From contig DASVBY010000045.1 in NCBI GenBank assembly GCA_036381895.1, positions 4,425-68,424 on the forward strand: 64,000 bases of DNA, written 5' to 3'. The notes below the pieces were generated by a model. That model made no database searches, was not told the DNA's origin, and saw only the letters and a program-made list of their open reading frames with translations. The translations under genes were made by a program, and so were the position numbers. This document shows, one piece after another, positions 32,283 to 40,998 of this stretch (positions are counted from its first letter, which is position 1; each line of letters starts with the position of its first letter). The DNA is from JACQFZ01 sp036381895 (lineage in GTDB: Bacteria > Pseudomonadota > Gammaproteobacteria > Acidiferrobacterales > Sulfurifustaceae).

Positions 32283-33659
32283 ATGAGCGAACCGTCATCG
32301 CGCTCGCGGCGGCTGCTCGATCCGCTCCTCACGACCAAAGCCATGCGCGCCGTGTTCAGCGACCACGGCCGCCTTCAGGCCATGCTCGACTTCGAGGCCG
32401 CGCTCGCGCGCGCGGAAGCGGCGGTGGGCGTCGTTCCGGAGACCGCGGCGGCTGCGATCGCCGCGCAGTGCGGCGCCGAACTCTACGACATCGACGCGCT
32501 CGCCGCCCGCGCGGCAGCCGCCGGCAATCTCGCGATTCCTCTGGTGCAGGAGCTCACTGCGCGCGTGGCGCAGCGCGACGCACAGGCGGCCGGCTTCGTC
32601 CACTGGGGCGCGACGAGTCAGGACGTGATCGATACGGGCCTGGTGCTGCAGCTGCGGGCGGCGTGCGATCTGATCGAAGCCGACGTCGAAGCGCTCGCCG
32701 CCGCGCTCGCGCGCCTCGCCGCCGCGCACGCGCGTACGCCGCTCGCCGCGCGTACGCTGCTGCAGCACGCGCTGCCGACGACGTTCGGTCTCAAGCTCGC
32801 CGGGTGGCTCGATGCGCTCGAGCGCGACCGCGCGCGCCTGCGCGCGGCGCGCGGGCGGATGCTGGTGCTGCAGTTCGGCGGCGCTGCGGGCACGCTGGCC
32901 GCGCTCGGCGAGCACGGGCCCGCGGTGGCGGCGGCGCTCGCGCGCGAGCTCGGGCTCGCCTGTCCGGCGCTGCCGTGGCACACGCACCGCGACCGCCTGG
33001 CGGAGGCGGCCACGACGCTGGGGCTGCTCGCCGGCACCCTCGGCAAGATCGGCCGCGACGTCACGCTGCTCATGCAGACCGAAGTGGCCGAGGCGCTCGA
33101 ACCGTCGGCGCCGGGGCGCGGCGGCTCTTCGACGCTTCCGCACAAGCGCAATCCCGTCGGCAGCCTGGTCGCGGCGGCGGCGGCGCTGCGCGTGCCGCAC
33201 CTCGTAGCCACGATGCTCGCCGCCATGGTGCAGGAGCACGAGCGCGCCGCAGGGGCATGGCACGCCGAATGGGAAGTGCTGCCGGAGATCTGCGCGCTCA
33301 CGGCCGGCGCGGCGGCGCAGCTGCGCCAGGTGATCGAGGGGCTCGAAATCGATCCCGCGCGCATGCGCGCGAATCTCGAGCAGACGCGCGGACTGATCAT
33401 GGCCGAAGCGGTCACCATGGCGCTCGCGCGCACGCTCGGCCGCGACGCCGCGCACCGGCTCGTGGAGGCGGCGAGCCGCCGCGCGGCGGCCGAAGGCCGG
33501 CACCTGCGCGACGTGCTCGCGGCCGACGCCGAGGCGGCGCGCCATCTCGCCGCGGCCGATCTCGATCGACTGTTCGATCCGTCGAGCTATATCGGATCCG
33601 CGGAGCAGATGGTCGAGCGCGTGCTCGGCGAGTGGTCGGACGCGGGCGGCCGGAAGTAA
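32283..33659 (+). CDS. pcaB: 3-carboxy-cis,cis-muconate cycloisomerase
   Basis: A 458-residue member of the fumarase/aspartase superfamily that lactonises 3-carboxy-cis,cis-muconate in the protocatechuate branch. The family signature reads SSTLPHKRNP, and HWGATSQDVIDTG carries the upstream active-site loop, which together with the length fits PcaB (about 450) better than adenylosuccinate lyase. The ATG at 32283 is used. Followed by pcaD and pcaC, the next two steps. The dioxygenase genes pcaGH that produce its substrate are not in the window. Confidence 0.92.
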   Translation: MSEPSSRSRRLLDPLLTTKAMRAVFSDHGRLQAMLDFEAALARAEAAVGVVPETAAAAIAAQCGAELYDIDALAARAAAAGNLAIPLVQELTARVAQRDAQAAGFVHWGATSQDVIDTGLVLQLRAACDLIEADVEALAAALARLAAAHARTPLAARTLLQHALPTTFGLKLAGWLDALERDRARLRAARGRMLVLQFGGAAGTLAALGEHGPAVAAALARELGLACPALPWHTHRDRLAEAATTLGLLAGTLGKIGRDVTLLMQTEVAEALEPSAPGRGGSSTLPHKRNPVGSLVAAAAALRVPHLVATMLAAMVQEHERAAGAWHAEWEVLPEICALTAGAAAQLRQVIEGLEIDPARMRANLEQTRGLIMAEAVTMALARTLGRDAAHRLVEAASRRAAAEGRHLRDVLAADAEAARHLAAADLDRLFDPSSYIGSAEQMVERVLGEWSDAGGRK

Positions 33660-33725
33660 AGCACATCGACGGCGCGACTCGGGCGCTGCCGACGGTTCGT
33701 TTGTCATCGTTCTCGGGAGGGTGGC

Positions 33726-34511
33726 ATGGCTTTCGTTGATCTAGGGGGCGAGCGCTTCCGCTACGAGCTCGACGGCCCGCGCGATGCGCCGGCGCTCGTG
33801 CTCTCCAATTCGCTCGGCACGGACTTGTCCATGTGGGAGCCGCAGCTCGCGGCGTTCACGCCGCGGCTGCGCGTGCTCCGCTACGACCAGCGCGGGCACG
33901 GCGAGTCCGCGGCCACGCCGGGCCCGTACCGCATGGAGCAGCTCGGGCGCGACGTGCTGCGGCTGCTCGATGCGCTCGGGATCGAGCGCGCGAGCTTCTG
34001 CGGCATCTCCATGGGCGGCGCCACCGGCATGTGGCTCGGCGTACACGCGCCCGAGCGCTTCGACAAGCTGGTGTTGTGCAATACCGGCGCGCACATCGGG
34101 ACGGCCGAGCTCTGGAACGCGCGCATCGCGGCGCTGCGCCAGGGCGGCACCGCCGGCATCGCGCACGGGCTGATGGAGCGCTGGTTCACGCCGGCGTTCC
34201 GGGCGCGCGAGCCGCAGACGGTGGAGCGCATGCGGCGCATCGTCGAGCGCACGTCGACCGAAGGGTACATCGCCTGCTGCGAGGCGATCCGCGATCACGA
34301 CGAGCGCGAGACCGTGAGCCGCATACGCATGCCGACGCTCGTCATCGCCGGCACCCGGGACGTGGCGACGCCGCCCGCCGACGGGCGGTTCCTGGCCGAG
34401 CGCATCCCCGGGGCGCGCTACCTCGAGCTCGACGTCGCGCACCTCTCGAACATCGAGATGCCGCGCGAATTCAACGACGCGGTGCTGCGGTTCCTGACGG
34501 CGGAGGGCTGA
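33726..34511 (+). CDS. pcaD: 3-oxoadipate enol-lactonase
   Basis: A 261-residue alpha/beta hydrolase converting 3-oxoadipate enol-lactone to 3-oxoadipate. The family opening (LVLSNSLGTDLSMWEPQL) is diagnostic, the nucleophile lies in CGISMGGATG, the acid Asp in TRDVATPPADG and the His in VAHLSNIE. Length fits the single-domain PcaD, not the PcaDC fusion, and pcaC follows as a separate gene one base later. GGGAGGG precedes the ATG. Confidence 0.95.
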   Translation: MAFVDLGGERFRYELDGPRDAPALVLSNSLGTDLSMWEPQLAAFTPRLRVLRYDQRGHGESAATPGPYRMEQLGRDVLRLLDALGIERASFCGISMGGATGMWLGVHAPERFDKLVLCNTGAHIGTAELWNARIAALRQGGTAGIAHGLMERWFTPAFRAREPQTVERMRRIVERTSTEGYIACCEAIRDHDERETVSRIRMPTLVIAGTRDVATPPADGRFLAERIPGARYLELDVAHLSNIEMPREFNDAVLRFLTAEG

Positions 34512-34512
34512 C

Positions 34513-34908
34513 ATGGACGACCGCGAACGCCACGAACAGGGCATGAAGGTGCGCCGCGCGGTGCTCGGCGATGCGCACGTCGACCGTACGCTCGAGCGGC
34601 GCAGCGCGTTCAACGAGGAGTTTCAGGACCTCATCACGCGCTACGCCTGGGGAGAAATCTGGACGCGCCCGGGACTGCCGCGCAAGACGCGCAGCCTGCT
34701 CACGCTGGTGATGCTGGTGGCGCTGAATCGCGGGGAGGAGCTGCGCCTGCACACGCGCGGCGCGCTCAATAACGGCGTTACCCGCGAGGAGATCAAGGAG
34801 GCGCTGCTGCAGGCGGCGATCTACTGCGGGGTGCCCGCGGCCAATTCGGCCTTCCACATCGTCGAGCAGGCACTCGCGGAGATCGACGCGGCCGGGAAAG
34901 CGCCGTAA
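34513..34908 (+). CDS. pcaC: 4-carboxymuconolactone decarboxylase
   Basis: A 131-residue protein of the CMD family, decarboxylating 4-carboxymuconolactone to 3-oxoadipate enol-lactone, the step between PcaB and PcaD. Conserved regions FNEEFQDLITRYAWGEIWTR, LTLVMLVALNRGEELRLH and EIKEALLQAAIYCGVPAA are complete. One base separates it from pcaD, so the two are co-translated. It is the last gene of this cluster. Confidence 0.95.
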   Translation: MDDRERHEQGMKVRRAVLGDAHVDRTLERRSAFNEEFQDLITRYAWGEIWTRPGLPRKTRSLLTLVMLVALNRGEELRLHTRGALNNGVTREEIKEALLQAAIYCGVPAANSAFHIVEQALAEIDAAGKAP

Positions 34909-35066
34909 GCGGCCGGCCCAGGCAAACGGCCCTCGGGCGCGCGGTGCAGCGCTGCCGCCCGCCCGGCATAATGGTCGGCCCGCTCCCGAGCGCCGGCGCG
35001 CCGTGGGTGCCTGCCGTCGGCGTCGACCCGGCGGAAACCGCGGGCGCGGGTCAAGGACAAGGACGC

Positions 35067-36131
35067 ATGGAATCGCGCCTGCCGCCCGACCGCTCGCAGG
35101 ACCGGGTACTCACGCATCGCTCGCTCCTCATGACCGGCGTGTTCGCGTCGGTCGTCATCCTGCTCGTTCTCGTCTGGTACCTGATCGACGTGCTGGTGCT
35201 CGCATTCGCCGCGGCGCTGCTGGCGCTCGTGGTGCGCACCCCGGCCGACTGGCTGAGCAGCCGGACCGGACTGCCGGTCGGCTGGTCGCTCGCCGTCGTC
35301 TTGGTGGCCTTCGCGGCGCTGTTCGTCGCCGGCGGCATCGCGTTCGGCACCACGATGGCGGCGCAGATGACGCAGTTGACGCAGAAGCTGCCGGAGATCA
35401 TCCGCTCGCTCACCCGGCAGTTCGAAGGGTACGCGTGGGTCTTCAGCGAGATCGATCTGCGCCAGCTCCTCACCGGCGGCGCCGATTTCCTCGGGCGCGG
35501 CTTCCGGCTGCTCTCGAGCACGTTCGGCGCCGTCGCCGCGTTCGGCATCGTCGTGCTGATGGGGATCTTCTTCGCGATCCAGCCGAAGCTCTACATCGAC
35601 GGGCTGGTGCAGCTGTTCGCGGTGCACAAGCGCAATCGCATCCGCGAGGTGCTTCAGGCGATCGGGCGGATCCTGCGCTGGTGGCTGCTCGGACAGCTCA
35701 CGCTCATGCTCGCGGTGGGCGTCATGAGCGGAGTGGGGCTGTGGCTCATCGGCGTACCGTTCGCGCTCGTGCTCGGCGTGCTGTCCGGGCTGCTCAACTT
35801 CGTGCCGTACCTCGGACCGATCTTCGCCACCATTCCGGCGGTGCTGGTCGCGCTCTCGGAGAGTCCGACGCTCGCGGCGTACACGCTGCTGCTCTACGTC
35901 TTCGTCCAGGTGATCGAAGGCAACCTGCTCGAGCCGATCGTGCAGCAGCGCGCGGTTTACCTCGCGCCGGCGCTGGTGCTGTTGGCGCAGATCGTCCTCG
36001 GCATCCTCATCGGCCTTCCCGGCGTGATGCTCGCGACCCCGCTCGCCGCTGCCGGCATGGTGGCGGTGAAGATGCTCTACATCGAGGACGTGCTCGGCGC
36101 CAAGGCGCGGCTGCCGCAGCACGCCGACTAA
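35067..36131 (+). CDS. AI-2E/PerM family transporter
   Basis: A 354-residue inner-membrane protein with about seven or eight hydrophobic segments. It begins with a short polar stretch and a first pair of helices (VVILLVLVWYLIDVLVLAFAAALLALVV). The family core near the C-terminus includes LSGLLNFVPYLGPIFATIPAVLVAL and VIEGNLLEPIVQQRAVYLAPALVLLAQIVLG. Members export diverse small solutes, and few substrates are proven. AAGGACAAGGA lies before the ATG at 35067. Convergent with paaX with overlapping stop regions (36128-36131), so probably unrelated to the paa regulon. Confidence 0.88.
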   Translation: MESRLPPDRSQDRVLTHRSLLMTGVFASVVILLVLVWYLIDVLVLAFAAALLALVVRTPADWLSSRTGLPVGWSLAVVLVAFAALFVAGGIAFGTTMAAQMTQLTQKLPEIIRSLTRQFEGYAWVFSEIDLRQLLTGGADFLGRGFRLLSSTFGAVAAFGIVVLMGIFFAIQPKLYIDGLVQLFAVHKRNRIREVLQAIGRILRWWLLGQLTLMLAVGVMSGVGLWLIGVPFALVLGVLSGLLNFVPYLGPIFATIPAVLVALSESPTLAAYTLLLYVFVQVIEGNLLEPIVQQRAVYLAPALVLLAQIVLGILIGLPGVMLATPLAAAGMVAVKMLYIEDVLGAKARLPQHAD

Positions 36132-37114
36132 GGCAGCGGCGCCAGCCCGCCGAAGCGTTCGAAGAACGCGGGGCTCGCCGGCGGCAGCGGTCCGTGCGGA
36201 CCTTCCAGGCGCTCCATCAGGTAGCGCTCGGTCTCCCCGTAGGTAAGCCGATAGAGGTCGCGGCACAGGTCGTAGGCGACGCGGCCGGGCCAGTCGCGCG
36301 GGAGCAGTTCGGCCGGAAACTGCGGGTCGTGCAGGATCACGCGCCGGAACGCGTGGATCAGGAGCGTGCGCACGATGAAGGCCTGTTCGGGGCTCGGCGC
36401 CGGGCGCTCCTTGAAGTAGGCGCGGACGGGCTCGAAGCGCTTGATGAAGCGGCGGTAGTCGCTCGCGAGCTGTCCGAGGTTCCAGCACTGTTCCACCAAG
36501 CCCCGCAGCGGCCGCGCCTGCAGCGCGTCGTGCTCGCGCGCCGCCATCACGAATACTTTGTGCTCGAGACCGAGGCCGCGCAGGATCTCGCTCAGCGTGG
36601 CCGGATCGGCGGCCGGGCGTGCGAACAGGCCCGGGGCGATCATGCCGAAGCCTTCCCATTCGAGATCCTTGCGGAGCTCGGCGCGCAGCGCCGCGCCATT
36701 CCACGTGCGCGGCAGCGCCACCAGGGTCCAGGCGCCGTCCCAGTGCTGCGCCGGCAGCGTGTACACGCGCCGGTACGCGTGCTCGAAACGGCGGCGGCCC
36801 GAGGCGGTGAGGGCGTAGAGGCTGCGGCGGCCTTCGCGGCGCGACTCGAGCCAGCCTTCGCGCGTCAGCCGAAAGACGCTCGTGCGGGTCAGGCGATGAT
36901 CGACGCCGAAGGGGGCGAGCAGATCGATCAGGCCCGAGAGCCAGATCTCGCCGCCGTGGGGAACGATGGCGTCTCCGAGGATGGTAACGACGAGCGACTT
37001 GGCGCGCGGGGGCTGCTGCGCCATGAAGCGTTCCAGCCAGCGATCGACGTACGCGTTTCCGGGAGGAGAGGCGGGCGCATTCTTGCGCGGCGAAGGCGCG
37101 GATCGGCTGGCCAT
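36128..37114 (-). CDS. paaX: PaaX, phenylacetyl-CoA-responsive repressor
   Basis: A 328-residue GntR-like repressor of the PaaX family. The N-terminal helix-turn-helix region (AKSLVVTILGDAIVPHGGEIWLSGLIDLLAPFGVDHRLTRTSVFRLTREGWLESRREGRRSLYALT) is characteristic, and the C-terminal PaaX domain ends LYRLTYGETERYLMERLEGP. In E. coli PaaX represses the paa operons and is released by phenylacetyl-CoA. Divergent from paaA, with a promoter carrying repeated sites in between. The ATG at 37114 gives a polar extension of about 30 residues compared with shorter homologues; later starts are possible. Confidence 0.92.
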   Translation of the reverse strand: MASRSAPSPRKNAPASPPGNAYVDRWLERFMAQQPPRAKSLVVTILGDAIVPHGGEIWLSGLIDLLAPFGVDHRLTRTSVFRLTREGWLESRREGRRSLYALTASGRRRFEHAYRRVYTLPAQHWDGAWTLVALPRTWNGAALRAELRKDLEWEGFGMIAPGLFARPAADPATLSEILRGLGLEHKVFVMAAREHDALQARPLRGLVEQCWNLGQLASDYRRFIKRFEPVRAYFKERPAPSPEQAFIVRTLLIHAFRRVILHDPQFPAELLPRDWPGRVAYDLCRDLYRLTYGETERYLMERLEGPHGPLPPASPAFFERFGGLAPLP

Positions 37115-37209
37115 GCGATTTCTACTTGCGGACGGTGGGGATTGTAGCGTCCCCCGGCGAGCGGGCAACGGCGCCCGCGCAGCGAATTTTATGTGTGACA
37201 AATTTTTTG

Positions 37210-37238
37210 TTGACGTATCACGAACTGTATCACATAAT
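37210..37238 (+). promoter_or_regulatory. paaA promoter with candidate PaaX sites in the spacer
   Basis: TTGACG (37210-37215), a 17-base spacer and CATAAT (37233-37238, 5 of 6 matches) form a near-consensus sigma-70 promoter. Within it GTATCAC occurs twice (37215-37221 and 37227-37233) as a direct repeat 12 bases apart. The reverse complement reads GTGATAC...TTCGTGATAC, resembling the TGATTCGTG-type core I recall for PaaX boxes. Binding here would block RNA polymerase. Confidence 0.65.
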
Positions 37239-37270
37239 CGTTGGCATCCAGACACCAGGGGCAAAGGCCT

Positions 37271-38263
37271 GTGTACTCCCCACCGGAACAAAGCCAGGCA
37301 TCACCCGGGCGCGGCAACGAGCCGATGAGCCCCGAGGAGCGCGCCTTCCAGGCGCGCATCGACGCGGGCATCAAGATCGAGCCGAAGGACTGGATGCCCG
37401 AGGGTTACCGCAAGACCCTGATCCGTCAGATCTCGCAGCACGCGCATTCGGAGTGGGTCGGACAACTGCCCGAGGGCAACTGGATCACCCGCGCGCCGAC
37501 CCTGCGCCGCAAGGCGATCCTGCTCGCCAAGGTGCAGGACGAAGGCGGACACGCGCTCTACCTCTACAGCGCCGCCGAGACGCTCGGCGTCTCGCGCGAG
37601 CAGATGGTCGCCGATCTGCACGCCGGCAAGGCCAAGTACTCGAGCATCTTCAACTACCCGACGCTCAACTGGGCCGACGTCGGCGCCATCGGCTGGCTGG
37701 TCGACGCCGCCGCGATCATCAACCAGATTCCGCTGTGCCGCTGCTCCTACGGTCCGTATGCGCGCGCGATGGTGCGCATCTGCAAGGAGGAGAGCTTTCA
37801 CGTGCGTCAGGGCTTCGACATCATGCTGGCGCTCTGCCGCGGCACGCCGGAGCAGAAGGCCATGGCTCAGGACGCGCTCAACCGCTGGTGGTGGCCGGCG
37901 CTGATGATGCACGGCCCGCGCGATGCCGAATCGGTGCACACCGAGCAGTCGGCGCGCTGGAAGATCAAGCTGTACTCGAACGACGAGCTGCGCCAGCGCT
38001 GGGTCGATCAGACGGTGCCGCAAGCGGAGTTCCTCGGGCTCACCATTCCCGACCCCAAGCTCAAGTGGAACCCCGAACGCGGGCACTACGACTACGGCGA
38101 ACCCGACTGGGACGAGTTCTGGAACGTGCTGAAGGGCAACGGACCGTGCAATCGCGAACGGCTGCAGGCGCGTAGAAAGGCTTGGGAAGAGGGCGCCTGG
38201 GTGCGCGAAGCGGCGCTCGCGTACGCAGCGAAGCGTGCGCAGCGCGAACGCAAGCGCGCCTGA
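37271..38263 (+). CDS. paaA: Ring 1,2-phenylacetyl-CoA epoxidase, catalytic subunit PaaA
   Basis: Di-iron catalytic subunit of the epoxidase that turns phenylacetyl-CoA into ring-1,2-epoxyphenylacetyl-CoA. Iron ligands are seen in QDEGGH (E91, H94) and KEESFH (E174, H177) when numbered from a GTG at 37271. That start gives MYSPPEQ..., resembling the usual MY-Q start of PaaA. An ATG at 37325 would cut into the conserved N-terminus only slightly and is an alternative. 330 residues. Very strong family match (ARIDAGIKIEPKDWMPEGYRKTLIRQISQHAHSE region). First gene of the paa operon. Confidence 0.96.
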   Translation: MYSPPEQSQASPGRGNEPMSPEERAFQARIDAGIKIEPKDWMPEGYRKTLIRQISQHAHSEWVGQLPEGNWITRAPTLRRKAILLAKVQDEGGHALYLYSAAETLGVSREQMVADLHAGKAKYSSIFNYPTLNWADVGAIGWLVDAAAIINQIPLCRCSYGPYARAMVRICKEESFHVRQGFDIMLALCRGTPEQKAMAQDALNRWWWPALMMHGPRDAESVHTEQSARWKIKLYSNDELRQRWVDQTVPQAEFLGLTIPDPKLKWNPERGHYDYGEPDWDEFWNVLKGNGPCNRERLQARRKAWEEGAWVREAALAYAAKRAQRERKRA

Positions 38264-38292
38264 GGCGCGGTCAATATCGCCGGAGCATCGCA

Positions 38293-38574
38293 ATGAACGA
38301 CTGGCCGCTTTGGGAAATCTTCATCCGCAGTCAGCACGGGCTGTCGCACAAGCACGTCGGCAGTCTGCACGCCGCCGACGGCGAGATGGCGATCAAGCAC
38401 GCGCGCGACGTGTACACGCGCCGCAACGAAGGCGTGAGCATCTGGGCGGTGAAGGCGGCCGACATCGTCGCGAGCAGCCCGGGCGACAAGGAGGCGCTGT
38501 TCGAGTCCGCGAACAACAAGGTCTACCGCCATCCGACCTTCTACGAGGTTCCGGAAGGCGTGAAGAACCTGTGA
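38293..38574 (+). CDS. paaB: Phenylacetyl-CoA epoxidase subunit PaaB
   Basis: A 93-residue PaaB, a small subunit that bridges PaaA-PaaC units in the epoxidase complex and is needed for electron transfer from PaaE. The conserved start WPLWEIFIRSQHGLSHKHVGSLHA and the region IWAVKAADIVASSPGDKEALF are intact. CGGAG lies before the ATG. Its TGA overlaps a GTG that is an alternative start of paaC. Confidence 0.96.
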   Translation: MNDWPLWEIFIRSQHGLSHKHVGSLHAADGEMAIKHARDVYTRRNEGVSIWAVKAADIVASSPGDKEALFESANNKVYRHPTFYEVPEGVKNL

Positions 38575-38582
38575 GCGCCGCG

Positions 38583-39341
38583 ATGGCCGCGACCGATCCG
38601 CGTTTCGAATACCTGCTGCACCTCGGCGACAACTGCCTCGTTCTCGGGCAGCGGCTCGCGGCGCTTTGCGGGCACGGGCCGGCGCTCGAGGAGAACATCG
38701 CGATCACCAACGTTGCGCTCGACCTGATCGGTCAGGCGCGGCTGTGGCTCACGTATGCCGGCGAAGTGGAGGGCCGCGGCCGCGACGAGGACAAGCTCGC
38801 GTTCCTGCGCGACGGCCACGAGTTCCGCAACTGCCTGCTGGTCGAGCAGCCGAACGGGAACTACGCCGAGACCATCGCGCGCCAGTTCTACTTCGACACC
38901 TGGCACTATTTCGCCCTGAACGCCCTTTCGCGTTCGACCGATGCGCGTATCGCGGACATCGCCGCGAAGTCGCTCAAGGAGGTCCGCTACCACCTCGAGC
39001 GCAGCAGCGACTGGGTCGTGCGCCTCGGCGACGGCACCGAGGAGAGCCACCGCAAGATGCAGGCGGCGCTCGACTGGCTCTGGAGCTACACCGGGGAGCT
39101 GTTCGAGGCGTCCGCGGTGGACGCCGCGCTGGTCGCCGAAGGCGTCGCGTTCGCTCCCGCGTCCATACGCGGCGACTGGCTCGCGCACGTAGAGGAAATC
39201 CTCGAGGAAGCGACGCTCGCGCTGCCGACCGGCACCTGGATGCAGTGCGGCGGCCGCGAGGGACGCCACTCGGAACATCTCGGCTACCTGCTGGCGGAGA
39301 TGCAGTTCCTGCAGCGCGCTTATCCAGGTGCCCAATGGTGA
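38583..39341 (+). CDS. paaC: Phenylacetyl-CoA epoxidase subunit PaaC
   Basis: A 252-residue ferritin-like subunit that forms the structural partner of PaaA. Family segments are LLHLGDNCLVLGQRLAALCGHGPALEE, TNVALDLIGQARLWLTYAG and NGNYAETIARQFYFDTWHYF. The ATG at 38583 puts LGDNC at a distance from the start similar to E. coli. A GTG at 38571, overlapping the paaB stop, would add four residues and cannot be excluded. The 3' end overlaps paaD by seven bases. Confidence 0.95.
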   Translation: MAATDPRFEYLLHLGDNCLVLGQRLAALCGHGPALEENIAITNVALDLIGQARLWLTYAGEVEGRGRDEDKLAFLRDGHEFRNCLLVEQPNGNYAETIARQFYFDTWHYFALNALSRSTDARIADIAAKSLKEVRYHLERSSDWVVRLGDGTEESHRKMQAALDWLWSYTGELFEASAVDAALVAEGVAFAPASIRGDWLAHVEEILEEATLALPTGTWMQCGGREGRHSEHLGYLLAEMQFLQRAYPGAQW

Positions 39342-39859
39342 AGCCCGCCGCCCGCGAGCCGAACGTTGCGCCGGCCACCGAGGAGATCTGGGGCTGGCTC
39401 CACGAAGTACCGGACCCCGAGATCCCGGTGGTCTCGGTGGTCGACCTCGGCATCGTGCGCGACGTGCGCTGGGCGGACGGGACGCTGGTCGTGACCATCA
39501 CGCCGACCTATTCCGGCTGCCCCGCGACGCAGGCGATCGAGGCGGCGATCCGTGCCGCGCTCGAGGCGCACGGGATCGAGAGCCTGCGGCTCGAGACGCG
39601 GCTCGCTCCCCCGTGGACCACCGACTGGCTGAGCGAGCGCGGGCGCGAGGCGCTGCGCGCCTACGGCATCGCCCCGCCCGCCTGCCGGGCGATCGATGTG
39701 AGCCGCATCAGCCGGCGCGTGCGCGAACCGGCGGTGAGCTGTCCGCGCTGCGGCTCGGCGCGCACGGTGCGGGTCAGCCAGTTCGGCTCGACGCCCTGCA
39801 AGGCGCATTACCGATGCGAGGCCTGCCTTGAACCGTTCGACTATTTCAAACCCCACTGA
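39335..39859 (+). CDS. paaD: PaaD, epoxidase iron-sulfur maturation factor
   Basis: A 174-residue PaaD with the MIP18/DUF59 domain (VPDPEIPVVSVVDLGIVRDVRW and ITPTYSGCPATQAIE) and a C-terminal zinc ribbon (SCPRCGSARTV...YRCEACLEPFDYFKPH). It is required for a functional PaaABCE complex and is thought to help build the Fe-S centre of PaaE. Translation overlaps the paaC end by seven bases. Confidence 0.95.
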   Translation: MVKPAAREPNVAPATEEIWGWLHEVPDPEIPVVSVVDLGIVRDVRWADGTLVVTITPTYSGCPATQAIEAAIRAALEAHGIESLRLETRLAPPWTTDWLSERGREALRAYGIAPPACRAIDVSRISRRVREPAVSCPRCGSARTVRVSQFGSTPCKAHYRCEACLEPFDYFKPH

Positions 39860-39874
39860 CCGGCGCTGCGAGCC

Positions 39875-40951
39875 ATGAGCGCGTTCCATCCGCTTCAGGT
39901 AGCCTCCGTGGACCGGCTCACGCGCGAGTCGATCGCGGTCACGTTCGCATTGCCCGAAGCGCTCGCGGACACCTTCCGCTACGTGGAGGGACAGCATCTC
40001 ACGCTGCGCACGCGGATCGACGGCACGGAGGTGCGCCGTTCGTACTCGATCTGTGCGGGCCGCGACGAGCGGATGCTGCGCATCGCGATCAAGCGCATTC
40101 CCGGAGGCGTGTTCTCGAACTGGGCGAACGATGCGCTCCGCCCCGGGCAGACGCTCGACGTGCTGCCGCCGACGGGCAGCTTTCACGTGCCCCTCGCTCC
40201 GGAGCAGCGCAGGCACTACGTCGCCTTCGCGGCCGGCAGCGGCATCACGCCGATCCTGTCGATCCTCAAAACGGTGCTCACGGTCGAGCCGCACAGCCGC
40301 TTCACGCTGGTCTACGGCAATCGCGCCTCCTCGAGCGTCATGTTTCGCGAGGAGCTGAGCGATCTCAAGGACCAGCACCTGGAGCGTCTCAATCTCGTGT
40401 TCGTGATGAGCCGCGAGCACCAGGATATCGAGCTCCTGAACGGGCGCATCGACCGCACCAGGGTCGAGGGGCTGCTGCGCCACTGGATCGATCCACGCGG
40501 CATCGACGTCGCGTTCATCTGCGGACCCTACGATATGATGTCGGCCGTCGCCGCGGTCCTGCAGGAACACGGCGTCGACAAGGCGCGCATCAGGACCGAG
40601 CTTTTCAGCACCGAAGGCGCCCCCGTCGCGCGTGCGGCGCGTCCGGCGCGCGCGACCGGCGAGGGCCTGTGCGAGGTCACGGTGGTGCAGGACGGGCGCA
40701 AGCGGGTGTACACGCTCCAGAAGAACGGGCAGACGCTGCTCGACGGCGCCTTGAGCCAGGGCGTGGAGCTGCCGTATTCCTGCAAGAGCGGCGTGTGCGC
40801 GACCTGCCGCTGCAAGCTGACGAGCGGCGAAGTCGACATGAACGCCGAGTTCGCGCTCGAGGATTACGAGATCGCGCGCGGCTTCATCCTGGCCTGTCAA
40901 AGCTATCCGCTTACCGATAAGATCACGATCGACTACGACCAGGACGCCTAG
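39875..40951 (+). CDS. paaE: PaaE, NAD(P)H-dependent reductase of the epoxidase
   Basis: A 358-residue reductase component. An FAD-binding ferredoxin-NADP reductase domain (RRSYSICAG, AAGSGITPILSILKTVL) is followed by a C-terminal plant-type [2Fe-2S] ferredoxin domain with cysteines in SCKSGVCATCRCKL and ACQS. It feeds electrons from NADPH to the di-iron site of PaaA. Cytoplasmic. Lies 15 bases after paaD, with paaY 47 bases downstream. Confidence 0.96.
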   Translation: MSAFHPLQVASVDRLTRESIAVTFALPEALADTFRYVEGQHLTLRTRIDGTEVRRSYSICAGRDERMLRIAIKRIPGGVFSNWANDALRPGQTLDVLPPTGSFHVPLAPEQRRHYVAFAAGSGITPILSILKTVLTVEPHSRFTLVYGNRASSSVMFREELSDLKDQHLERLNLVFVMSREHQDIELLNGRIDRTRVEGLLRHWIDPRGIDVAFICGPYDMMSAVAAVLQEHGVDKARIRTELFSTEGAPVARAARPARATGEGLCEVTVVQDGRKRVYTLQKNGQTLLDGALSQGVELPYSCKSGVCATCRCKLTSGEVDMNAEFALEDYEIARGFILACQSYPLTDKITIDYDQDA

Positions 40952-40998
40952 GCTGAGCGGCGCGTCGACGAACAGAACAACCGTGGGGTCGGCACTGC

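Noticed and set aside
34821..36704. Large minus-strand frame over pcaC, the AI-2E transporter and part of paaX
   Set aside because: It crosses three genes with solid family matches in other frames and has shadow-type composition.
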